From contig PUQB01000020.1 in assembly GCA_003024785.1 (NCBI GenBank), forward strand, positions 748,314-812,313: 64,000 nt of DNA. The letters run 5' to 3'. The stretch is from Selaginella tamariscina. Its lineage: Eukaryota; Streptophyta; Lycopodiopsida; Selaginellales; Selaginellaceae. The position numbers and the translations under genes were made by a program. Under the pieces are notes generated by a model. That model did no database searches and had not been told where the DNA came from. It was given only the letters and a program-made list of their open reading frames with translations. Shown one piece after another: positions 47,590 to 58,504 of the stretch (positions within the stretch are counted from its first letter, which is position 1; each line of letters opens with the position of its first letter).

Positions 47590-48150
47590 CAATGTCACCT
47601 CAATTCTACATCTAAATACAAAATGATAAATTCTTCAAATACATATCCAAGTATAATATATTTATTTTAATTCTTACTAGAATTTGATGACGACTCCATA
47701 CAATGACTGAATCTCCTTGTTTGATCAATCCGTCTTTCTACATAATAATACACTATGAATACAATTTATATAAAAATGCACACACACTCGTATAAACTTG
47801 ATATACAAATAACATAAAACTTTACAGAGTCTATACATATTTTTATCTAAAGTGTTCATACTATTTAAATGGCAAGAAATTATAATATTAAACAAACTTG
47901 TGCATATATATATTAATACATTGGCAAATTACATACACCCTTCTTTGTCACAGAGAGAAGTGGACGGGATTAGTGTCTAAAGCTCACGTTTGTGATAGTG
48001 CAAAAAACTAGTATCATTGGTTTAGAACCACCACAAATGTGAGCTTTGGACAGTTTTATATGGTTTACTGGCTTTTACCCAAAATATTATGATAAGATTA
48101 TAGAAGTAAAAAAGAGATAAAGAACTTATATATTAATACACATGTACATT
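47590..48150. other. AT-rich non-coding DNA
   Basis: No gene recognised. Leads into the palindrome array. Confidence 0.45.
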
Positions 48151-48159
48151 CACATAAAG

Positions 48160-48905
48160 TGTAGGGCGGGATTAATTCCCCTCTTTAAGACATAAAGAGT
48201 GGTGGGATTAATCATGCCCCACACTCTTTAACCCTTTCATGCCTGGTGGGTGGGATTAATCCCGCCACCCCTTCCATGCCTGGCAGGCGGGATTAATCCC
48301 ACCCCACACTCTTTAAGACATAAATAGTGGTGGGTGGGATTAATCCCGCCCACATTCTTTGAGACATAAAGGGTGGCGGGATTAATCTCGCCCCACACTC
48401 TTTGAGACATAAACGATGGCGGACGGGATTAATCCCACCCCACATTTTTTGAGACATAAAGGGTGGCGGGATTAATCCCGCCCTACACTCTTTAAGACAA
48501 ACAGTGGCGTGCGGGATTAATCCACCCCACATTCTTTAAGACATAAGGGTTGCGAAATTAATCCTGTCACCCTTTCCCCACATGCATGAAAGAGTCAGCA
48601 AAATTAATTTCGCCAACCTTTATGTCTCAAAGAATGTGGGGCAGGATTAATCCTGCCTACCACCGTTTATGTCTCAAAGAGTGTGAGGGGGGATTAATCC
48701 CGCCTACCAGGCATGGTATGGGTGGCAGGATTAATCCCGCCACCCTTTAGACATTGCTGGGTGGCAGGATTAATCCCGCCACCCTTTACATTGCATGGGT
48801 GGCAGGATTAATCCCACCACCCTTTAGGCAGGTCATGGTTGGTGGATTAATCCCGCCACCCTTTAGGTTAGGGCATGAGTGGCGGGATTAATCTCACCGC
48901 CCTTT
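48160..48905. repeat. Palindrome array 1, about 18 units
   Basis: About 18 copies of a motif whose consensus GGCGGGATTAATCCCGCC is a perfect 18-bp palindrome, spaced about 40-50 bp apart. The spacers are themselves repeated: CACTCTTTGAGACATAAA in the left half and its reverse complement in the right half. The array therefore flips orientation near 48580 and forms a foldback. Repetitive open frames here, for example on the minus strand at 48293-48532, are by-products. Confidence 0.9.
48478..48690. repeat. Inverted repeat (foldback) at the centre of array 1
   Basis: Arms 48525-48562 and 48603-48641 are near-perfect reverse complements (CCCCACATTCTTTRAGACAT against its complement) around a 40-bp loop. 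Weaker pairing continues outward to about 48478 and 48690. Confidence 0.75.
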
Positions 48906-48929
48906 TGTTAATCCAGTGCACCAGGCAGA

Positions 48930-49340
48930 TGCACACACACATATATATAATATATATGTATATGTATTGCGTGAGTGGTGCGAGAGATAAATAAAAAAAT
49001 TAAATTATACAGATACACATATATATATATATATATGTATATGTATATACAGGAGCGTGCGTATGTATATAGTATATCGTGTGTGTGTGCTAATAAATTA
49101 AATTATACAGATACACACACACACACACATATATATATATGTTATATATATATCTTATGTATATGTATATTGTGTATGTATATACATGAGTGTGCGTGTG
49201 TGTGCGAGAGATAAATAAATAAATTTTATTATATAGATACACACACATATAAATGTATATGTAAATACAGATAAATAAATAAATTATCTATCACATGAAG
49301 AAATATATGTGTATGTATACACAGGAGTGTGCGTGTGAGA
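48930..49340. repeat. Microsatellite cluster (TA, CA/TG tracts)
   Basis: Repeated blocks of AAATTATACAGATACACA followed by CA or TA tracts and GTATATACA-GAGTGTGCGTG occur about four times. No coding sequence. Confidence 0.7.
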
Positions 49341-49831
49341 GAGAGATTTCACCTATGTGAATGCACCTTCAAACCCTACTGCACCACCATGTCTTTTTGC
49401 ATCGCACACCTTGTGTAAAAGAGAGATTTATTTATCTATTACACATTCCACTGCCGCGTTGTTTCACCTTGAAACCCTAAGAATATACTTAAACCTTAAA
49501 AAGAATAAAAATTATATTAACCTAAACGAATATAATCTTAAATTTTTGTGCATGTCTTGGTGTGTAGGTGTATCACATACACCCAAAAATATAAAACATG
49601 CAAGGGTTTAATATATGTGTGTCTATGAGAATGTTAAATTTTCAAGTGCAGTAGTACATACATACACACATATAATATACATATAGACATACATACATAC
49701 TAGTACATAATATTGTCACGTCAGTACATATTATGGATCATGCATGGTGTCTATGTATGTAAACTAAATCCATGCACATTTTTCTAATTTTTAATATAAA
49801 TTTACTCTAAACACTAAACATAGATTTATGG

Positions 49832-50290
49832 ATGTTTTGTGTGTGTATATGTAAGTCCTAGTGTAGAGTGTGTGTAATGAATAAATGCTTGGTTTAGGGT
49901 TTAAACCCTAAACCCTAAACACAAAGCTTACGCTAGATCCCTAAACATTTAATATTTGTATCGTAATTAATTCATTGGTGTGTGTATGTGTGTGCATATG
50001 TGTCTCTATAGGTGCTTTTAATGCATATTGTGAGATGCTTTTAAGGGATGTGTTGTGTGCATGTAAAAGTTTTAATATTTTGTGTATGTATATGTAAGCC
50101 CAAGTGTAGAGTGTGTATAACTTATAATGTTGGTTTGGAATTTAAACCCCAAACTACAAATACAAAGCTAGATGCTAGACCCCTGAACATATATTTATAT
50201 CGTGATCCACTCATCGACTTGTGTATGTGTGTGAATATGTGTCTCTGTAAGTGCTTATAATGTGTGTGCACATGTATATGTAAATTTTTT
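49832..50290. repeat. Tandem duplication, unit about 230 bp
   Basis: Two diverged copies, about 49832-50040 and 50066-50290. Shared phrases are TGTATATGTAAG followed by GTGTAGAGTGTGT, AAGCT...GCTAGA and ATATGTGTCTCT. The first contains a head-to-head telomere-like motif, TTTAGGGTTTAAACCCTAAA, at about 49893-49912. Confidence 0.65.
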
Positions 50291-50339
50291 ATTGTGTTTA
50301 TACATGTGTGCAAAAGAAACATTGAATTAAAGTGAAAGT

Positions 50340-51255
50340 AATATTAATATACACACTATGAACATATTTTAAATTATACATAATAATATATTATTTATTT
50401 AATATATAGTCATATATAATTTTAATAATATATATTATTTATTATTGATAATAAGGTTTAATATTGAAACATTCTTGAAAATTAAGAAAATAATTGAGAA
50501 AATCCCATTAATATAAACAAATGTAGAATAATTACTAAAATAATTAAGATATATACTAATTTAATAAAGATAATCAGGTTTAATATTGGAATATTCTGAG
50601 AATAAAAAGAAAATAATAAAGAATATCCCATTAATATAAAGAAATGTAGATTAATTACTCAAATAATTAAGAAAATAACATTAATATACACATTATGAAT
50701 ATATTTTAAATGATACATATAATATATCATTTTATCTATTGTATAAATATATATATTTATAATGTATATTTAATAATATATACTGGAATATTAAAATGTA
50801 GAATAATTACTAAAATTTCGTAAAATTAAACAGCTTGAATCTATACATAATAATATCATTTTATTTAATATATAGTCATATATAATTTTAATAATATATA
50901 TTAATTTAATATTGATTTTAACATTGGAATATTCTTGAAAATTAAGAAAATAATTGAGAAAATCCCATTAATATAAACAAAAGAATATATACTAATTTAA
51001 TTAAGATAATTAGGTTTAATATTGGAATATTCTTGAAATAAAAAGAAAATAATAAATAATATCCCATTAATATAAAGAAATGTAGATTAATTACTCGAAT
51101 AATTAAGAAAATAATATTAATATACACATTATGAATATATTTTAAAACATAATAATATATCATTTTATCTATTGTATAAGTATATATATTTATATATATA
51201 TACTGGAATATTAAAATGTAGAATACTAAAATTTCGTAAAATTAAACAGCTTGAA
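50340..51255. repeat. AT-rich tandem duplication, period about 430-460 bp
   Basis: The phrase AAAATCCCATTAATATAAAC occurs near 50498 and 50958, and the block ending AAATTTCGTAAAATTAAACA occurs near 50812 and 51230. This gives two long, slightly diverged copies. Confidence 0.75.
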
Positions 51256-51259
51256 TCAC

Positions 51260-51775
51260 TTGCTAATGTTAAATACATTAAATGAATTTATAAAAATCAT
51301 TGGAATTAAAGAGTATATATGTCAGAGAGTCGGTTATTTATGTCAATTCATCTTCAATTTTATTTTATTTTCAAAAATTTTAAATTCCGACATAAGTATT
51401 GTCAGTCTAACATGGAAATTTAAAAATATTTTTAATTTCCCACTCAAATTCATATCTGGTTCTTTATCTAGCAAGGGTTTTTTCATTTCTGTAATTTTTT
51501 CTTTTCATATCTTCTCTTTTTTAATCAGAAACAACATTAAATTGGGTGCTATTATTTATAGGAAAGCACGACGCCCTCAGTGCTGTTTATAAGTAAATAT
51601 TATAAACAAATTTAAAAATACTTATAAAGATTCACTCTCTTATGTTCTCTCTTAAAATTAAAATTTAGAGGTTCAGGAATCTATTAGGATTGTATTATAA
51701 TTAGTTAAAAATTTATCCCATTTACACATCCTTTTTACTAAAGATTCTCGGTTAGCCAAGATCTTAAAGAGTTCT
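51260..51775. other. AT-rich spacer
   Basis: A 113-codon open stretch (51251-51592) is composed of I, F, K, N and L and shows no domain. No supported gene. Confidence 0.4.
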
Positions 51776-51779
51776 CGAT

Positions 51780-52570
51780 AGGGTGATGGGATTAATCTGG
51801 CCATTTCTTTTCCGCCTCCTATAAGAGGTGGCAGGATTAATCTCGCCCACAACTATCTGAAATGGGGAAGGGGTGGCAAGATTAATTAGGCCAATGCTTC
51901 TCCGCCTTTTAGAAAGGGCGGCGAGATTAATCCCGTCAACAACTCACTAAAACAATGAAGAGCTAACGGAATTAGTTTTAAAGAGTTATGGGTGGGATTA
52001 ATCCCGACCATTCTAGGAAGTAGGGAAAGGGTGGCGGGATTAATCCCACCACCCCTTCCCTATTTTAAAGAATTATGGGCAAGATTTATCTTACCGACTA
52101 GTTTAGGAGGCAGGGAAGCATTGGTGGGATTAATCCCCTCACCCCTTGGCTAGCTAAAAATTCTAATTAAAAGGATATATGAACGGGATAAATCCATAAC
52201 GGATTCTAGTGCAATCCTAATGGATCTTAAACCCCTAAAGTAGTTTTACCAAATGGCACATCATAACAAGCTAATATGTAATCAGCTAACCCGCCAATGC
52301 TTTTATGTCTCCTAAATGGTGGGTGAGATTAATCCCACCCTCAATTCTAGGAGGCGAGGAAGCATTGGCGGGATTAATCTCACCACCTCTTTCCCGTCGG
52401 AGAGAGTTGTAGGTGGGATTAATCCCACCGACCTCTTCTCCGTCGGAGAAAACATTGGCAAGATTAATCTCGTCGACTCTTCCTCATCGAAGAGAATCGT
52501 GGGCGAGATTAATCATGTCCACCATTCTATTAAGCGGGAAGGGGTGGCGGGATTAATCCCGCCACCGCTT
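51780..52570. repeat. Palindrome array 2, about 16 units
   Basis: About 16 copies of the same palindromic motif as array 1, spaced about 40-50 bp apart. The last copy, GGCGGGATTAATCCCGCC at about 52545-52562, is perfect. The spacers differ from array 1, with phrases such as TTCTCCGYCKGAGA. Several units have decayed on one half (for example CAAGATTAATCTCG). Confidence 0.88.
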
Positions 52571-52849
52571 GTATTAATCAAGCATGATAATCTATACTTA
52601 TACATAATTATATATTATTACACACGCATATATATTAAGCACCCTTGATTCAAATTTTTTTTGCATCATGTATAAACAGATATCATAAATGACACAATTA
52701 TTTATGTGCAAAACAATATGTTTAATATTGGAAATAAAGTATATCTTCTTCGGAACAACGAGATAGTTAGTACCGGAACTGTAGAAGTTCAAGATTATAA
52801 TGCATCAACAATATTGCCCAAGTATCTTACGTGTACATATGGGTGAACA

Positions 52850-55425
52850 CCATTTGCAAGCATGTTAAGGTTCCTAAAATGGAATTTGAAGAGGGTTCTC
52901 CTGTATTGTGGAATGTGAATGAAGTCAAGGCTTATATAAAGAATGCAAAGTCACAAACAAATAATAGTACGATTTCACCAGGTGATTTTCTTTTTTCATG
53001 AGATCGAGGTTGGGAGGGGCATCATCACAACTGTGAATCCAATGGAAGCCGTATCAAAAGAGAAGCTAGGGGCCTACTTCGTGGGTGTAGTTATGACAAA
53101 GGTTTTACCTAATGGCACATTGCATCCTGGATCTCTCGTGAGGTGGTGAACATCTGAATTAAAACAGCAAAATGATTCAACATATCCAAGGTTGAATTTC
53201 AATAATAACAATCTGGAAGGGCAACCCACATTTGAAGAGGTTTCTTGCATTGGTCCTATAATAAGAAAAAGGCGATTCATGGGTTGCAGATCTACCCATA
53301 CAAGTTTCGGCAAGAGGGTCAAGATGGATCCTACATCTTTGGCAAGTATTGCTAGCATTTCCACGATTGACTGTTGCAAGAAGAAGTGAACAATCAGATG
53401 GCAGACCGGAATGAAATTACCCAATGTAGATATGCATTTCGTATGCTCACCCAAAAGAAAAGGCATGAGTTTGTATATGTTGCACTAACTGGGTGTATTG
53501 ATGGAATAACCTTGGACATAGGTTATCAGAGTACATCCATGGTATTTAATAAGGTGGCCATCTGCTTCAAAACTTGATATACTATATACGGGATCCCAAA
53601 GACCACGTTCTACCACCGGAGGTGCTTGGTCAAAACCCATTCTCACATTATAGCAACAATAGAGATACTCAAAGCTTTTGCGGAAGCAAATACAAACAGG
53701 ATGCCTCACAAATGCCGTACCACAAATGCAAGGATCAGGAAAAATCTCAAGGTTTTGTCTTCAATCTACACTCAATTGAAGCTGTGTGAACATGTGAACA
53801 AATGCCTTAGTTTGATGGGGCTCCAAACAATTTGCACTGGTACCTTTAACAACATATGGAATACTCATTTTAAAAATGTGGAGATTGCAAAACACTCTAA
53901 CTTTTCCAAGTGTGACACTTGTACATCATTGAAGGCTGCAGAGGCTTGTGCAAAAACCTTAGTGGAAATCACTGCCATTGGAGGCCCACATGATTACACA
54001 ACAAACTTACCGATTTCAGTACTATGCACACCGCATGCTTTCTGTGTCATGCCCATTAAAATACATGTGCTTGATCCACGACAAGATGGATCATTTAAAG
54101 ACCAGCATTCCAAAGCTCATTACAACAACAAAGTGCCTTAGAAATGTCATGAAACTTCCGATTTCATTGACATGTGTGTTAACACATGGACACGGTTGTG
54201 AATCATATGGACACTTTTCACTTCCACATTGATCTAGTGACTCCAATTTCACTATTGGGTCGTTGGCCATGTGTTTCAGAAATCTTGAAGCCCACTCACA
54301 AACAGTCCTATGGGTGATCTCAGAGTGAAGAAACAGCACCTTCAACCTTTACATAATGCTCTTATGAACATGTTTGCACTTGAGGCTACCTGGGAATATG
54401 AGAGGCATTGTCAGCAGCCTGCATAAAAAATAAATGGCTCTGTTGAGAGTTATGGTTCAGTGGAGGGATCTAGCTCACATACTGTACATATGTCCTCAAC
54501 ATCAAATAAACTTCCTTGTCATTTGCTTTTACAGATGGATAATTGTGCAAGCGAGAACAAAAATAGGTAAATCATTTTAATTAAGGATTTATCAAGCTCA
54601 TACTTACTTTTATTTTTTAAATATGTACTAGCATACTTGTCAATGCTTATTATCAAAGATGTGTTTGAGACAATCACGCTCAGTTTCCTTATGGTTGATC
54701 ACACTTATAAAGATATTGATGCGTTCTTCAGCAAGGTCTTCAACTCTACAAGAAGGACAAATGCACTTAGCTTACCACATATGATGGATCTTTTAAAATT
54801 GCATCTCCAAAAAAAGTTGTGCTTTGTTTGTGACTAAGGTGCCAGATTTCAAAAAGTTTCTCAAGGAGTATATCAAAGAGGGGAGCAATTATTTAATTAG
54901 TTACCTTGTGCCACTACAATTCTTTTTCTCCATAAGAGTAATATACCTATTATGCAATACAAGTTATGGCCATCAGAGCAAGAGTGTGATTACTGAGAGG
55001 CTTAATGCTCTTCAAAAGTGGAGAGGATGTAAAGCCACTTTTCCCAAAAGGACAACCAAATCCTATTTCATTGAGTGTCCAACTCAAGAAACAAGAGCTT
55101 ATTATTGATGGCATAAAAAAATATGTGACATGGGTTCAAAAATCGATGCCAAAAAATTCTAATAAGAAAACTGGTTACTCAAAACTATATAAACATGTGG
55201 TCGACTATTGGGAGATTGTTGTTCGAAAGTTAGAAGGGCATATTGTCACAATAATTACAACACCCTTTTTGGCCTAAAACAAAGTGGCGAAAAGAGATTG
55301 AAATGACATCAATGTGCACAGATGACATAGAAGTCAGTAGTGATGTGGAAGTGCAAACCCCACACTTTGTTAGACAAAAGAACCAAAAACCTAAACCATA
55401 CTTTAATTGCTGTAAGGATCTTTAA
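52850..55425 (+). pseudogene. DUF7869-type transposase-like gene, broken, intron-containing
   Basis: Plus-strand blocks in order: WNVNEVKAYIKNAKSQ (about 52912); ISPGDFLFFHEIEVGRGIIT (about 52975); SIASISTIDCCKKK (about 53350); THFKNVEIAKHSNFSKCDTC (about 53861-53920), with a Cys pair; QYYAHRMLSVSCPLKYM (about 54015); LTHGHGCESYGHFSLPH (about 54180-54230); QMDNCASENKN (about 54532-54565); an apparent intron; then FETITLSFLMVDHTYKDID (about 54665-54720); and a basic C-terminal part ending near 55425. The MDNC.ENKN and H-T-x-(E/K)-D-I-D blocks are the signature of large proteins annotated DUF7869, thought to be transposase-like; I recall that family assignment without being able to search it. 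Stops and frame changes separate most blocks. It directly follows palindrome array 2. Confidence 0.6.
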
Positions 55426-55429
55426 AAAT

Positions 55430-56316
55430 TGATGATCGTTTTCATTACTTCAAATGTGTCATATAATCAGCCTATTTAAATAGGTCAAATTATCACAAAA
55501 AATAATATGGTAAAAGTTGCATGGTTTAAATTACAAAAAAACGACACAAAGGAGAGCGAAAAATATAATGAATGCCTACAGAAAACATGGTATCCCAATA
55601 AAAAAAACTCAGCATGTTTTATAAATGTTATTTGATATGAGTGGATGTTAAGAAGCATTGATAAAGTCACAATTAACAAAAAACTGCAAGAAAATGTATG
55701 TTTTTGAGCTTAAAGCAATTACAAAAATTATAAAATATAGTATAGTTAATATTCATAATTATAATAAACTCTTTAATAATAGTACCAAATTATTTACTTA
55801 ACTATATAAATTTATAAAAAGATATGGAAGATTGTCTATATAGGAGTTTGTATATTATATATATATTATTACTAGTACAAAATTTTAATTAATGTTATAT
55901 TTAAATATTAATATTTTAATAACAACATAAATATTTATATAATGTACCTCTCATGCTCTTTAATAATTTTTATTATTAAGCCTATACAATCTTAAATAAT
56001 ATATTATATAACTTAATACCTTCTTTTATAATATTATTAATTTTTGATCCATGAATGTTATAATTTATTAAAGGGTCAATTACAAAAATATAATGTTTTA
56101 AAGAATATTATGTCTTCAAACATATATTCTAAAGAATATTCTTTTTTTTAACATATATTATTCTAAAGAATATTCTTTTATATTAGAAAATGCTAATTAA
56201 ATAACTAAAATTGTTAATTATTAAGAAATGGGATTATAAAACATGCATACAGGAACTCTCCTACATGTACTACTTAATATATATGACAAAGGCCCTTTTA
56301 TTTTCTTGTTTACATA
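55430..56316. other. AT-rich non-coding DNA
   Basis: No gene recognised. Confidence 0.5.
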
Positions 56317-56592
56317 AGTGGGCTGGCACGGAATCTCATTCCCAAAGGGAATATACTTGGTGAGTTAACTTAATGACCCATTGACCCCTAAACCTTAACC
56401 CAAGGGGTTTAGGGAGTGCGGTTAGAGCAACCTAGGGTTAGGTCATGTTTCTACCCATATCCAACATGCTGAACTAACCAAAACCACCAAAAACCTAACT
56501 GGGACATAAAAAAGCAAGGTAAGAATTTTTTATATATAAGTGCTAGTTTTGCCTAGAGTTTCTTACAAATACTTAACGACACCCAACCAAAC
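56317..56592 (-). repeat. Long-LTR copy D, left part (split by copy B)
   Basis: Reverse complement of the 5' region of copies A and B (phrases AAGTGGGCTGGCACGGAATCT and GACCCCTAAACC). Its sequence resumes at 58371 after copy B. Confidence 0.8.
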
Positions 56593-58370
56593 TGTCATAG
56601 TTTTTACTATGACTCGACCCTTTACTTTGGACGTTGACTGTTGTTACCTACTGTACTATGTTGATAAGCCCTAGGTGTAGAAGAAACAGGCCCGCTTAGT
56701 GCACTTGGATATCTAGTGATGGTCCGGCCGGGTGTCATTAGGTATTTGCAAGAAACTCTGGGCGAAGCTAGCACTTCCATCTAGAAAACTCTTACCTTGG
56801 TTTTCCGTGTCCCGGTTGGATTAATGGCTAGTTCCGGTGAGTTCGGCATGTTGGATATGCTTAGAAATACCCCTAGGTTTGACAGGTTAGGGTTTAGGGG
56901 TCGATGGATAGCTCACCAAGTATGTTCCCTCTGGGAATGAGATTTCAGTGCTAGCCCACTTATGTAAACAGGAAAACAGGGGGGGCCTCTGTCACATAAA
57001 TAAGGTAGTATATAGGAGTGAGGGTTCCTGGGTTCATGACTGAGCTCGTTACTCTTCTCCCGGTGCAAGCTCTAGCTTGTGTCGTTAAGGCACAACCCTC
57101 TGTTGTGCCGCCCTAACTTCCAGATGCCAGGGGTACGTCCCACCTTCGGGGTAGCTTACCCTTAACGTTGGCGAATCCGTGCCTGGGAGGTCTTGTCGGA
57201 ATGCACGTTCCAAAAGGCAGAGGTTGAGGCTTGTCTCCAGCCTCCTCCTCCACGTCAAGCTAGGTGTAGCACTCACAGCCAAGCAAGGCACATCCGTGTC
57301 CTTGTCCAACTGTGGGCGTGGGATCTTGTTTGATAGGTTCACAGTACCAATTCCTGAGGGTTCATTGAGGGGTTCTAGAGTTGGCATTTAGGAGCCACGT
57401 TTGTGGTACTTGGTGCAACTCTCGAATCTAAGGGCTATGGCATGATAGCCCACATTGGGGAAGTCAGTGTCACATGGAGATGTGACACTGGGCTAAACGT
57501 CACATGGTACAACGCCTGAGGCACGCCCTTTGGGGTTGTGTCATGGGTTTGTCACCAAAGGGGTTGGATACTCTAGCTAATAGGCATGCTTGTGCTTGCA
57601 CTAGGGTGCTAAGCCTTGGGCATCTGCTCAAGGGAGGTTAGGTCTCGTAACTAGGTGTGCTTTGGCACACTTGGCTAGGGGAGTGTTCTCTTTGGAATCC
57701 AGAGGTTGAACAACCTAAGCTCATTAGCAGAAGCCCTTTCATGAGGCACTTGCAAGGTCATGTGCTTAGGGTTATCCCAAACCTAGCCTTAGGGAATTTG
57801 CTTAGCAGGACACTCGTGTTCGCCTATGGCACACACTCGTGTCCTCATTAAGTACTAGCTCTAGGTCTAGGGTATAACTTGGCCACTCAAACCCTTAGGG
57901 GTTAGTCGTGGTTCAAGGTACCCCTTGTCGCCCTAAAGGGGTTGTACTCCCGGATGAGGGTGATTCCTCAAGGGGTAAGTGACGATGCCTTAGTTATGTC
58001 CAGGGGTATGTGTGGAACACACGTCTCCTTGATGGGGTTAGGGCATGAGCCTGTCTAGGTCTTCTAGGGCAAGACCCTAAGTCAACTAGGGTTATCCCTC
58101 AAGAGTTTTGGGGGTAGACACTCTAGGGAGACTTAGGCTAAACCCTAAGTCAACTAGGGTTATCCCTCAAGGGTTCTGGGGGCAGACATCCTAGGGAGAC
58201 TTAGGCTAAACCCTAAGTCTCATGTCCACTTGGGCATTAGAGTCTAACCCTATGGGTCGTTGGGGTTGTTCTGGGAAACTTAGCGTTGCTCACACAGGGT
58301 GATGACGCCAAATGGCCACCTGGCAGCCACGTGGTGCCACGTGTTGGCCCTTTGGGTTAAAACTCTGACA
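56593..58370 (+). mobile_element. Solo LTR (copy B), nested in copy D of the same family
   Basis: Begins TGTCATAGTTTTTACTATGA and ends AACTCTGACA, with a perfect 5-bp target duplication CAAAC (56588-56592 and 58371-58375). It contains no coding domains. It carries the same 67-bp tandem duplication (58075-58210) as copy A. It lies in opposite orientation to copy D. Confidence 0.92.
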
Positions 58371-58503
58371 CAAACCATTAATATATACCCAAGTGCATTA
58401 AGCGGGCTTATTTCTTTTACACCTAGGGCTTATCAACATAGTTTCCGTATCTAACAACAATCAATGTCAAAAGTAAAGATGAGTCATAGTAAAAACTATG
58501 ACA
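58371..58503 (-). repeat. Long-LTR copy D, right terminal part
   Basis: Runs from CAAACCATTAATATA to ACTATGACA, the complement of the family's TGTCATAGT terminus, so this is the true 5' end of copy D. Confidence 0.85.
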
Positions 58504-58504
58504 T

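Noticed and set aside
48293..48532. Repetitive open frame with GLIPP units
   Set aside because: Its periodicity follows the DNA palindrome array, and the reading is a by-product of the unit length.
49893..49920. Telomere-like AAACCCTAAACCCTAAAC motif
   Set aside because: Only a few units in head-to-head arrangement. Similar TTAGGG-like words are scattered through the LTRs, so this is not a telomere.
51251..51592. 113-codon open frame
   Set aside because: Low-complexity F/I/K/N composition in AT-rich DNA, no domain, and it partly overlaps a duplicated repeat.
48160..52570. Regularly spaced palindromic repeats resembling a CRISPR array
   Set aside because: The genome is clearly eukaryotic, the spacers are repeated rather than unique, and no cas genes are present.
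52316..52648. 110-codon open frame with GGINPT-like units
   Set aside because: Also a by-product of the palindrome array spacing, with no start context or domain.
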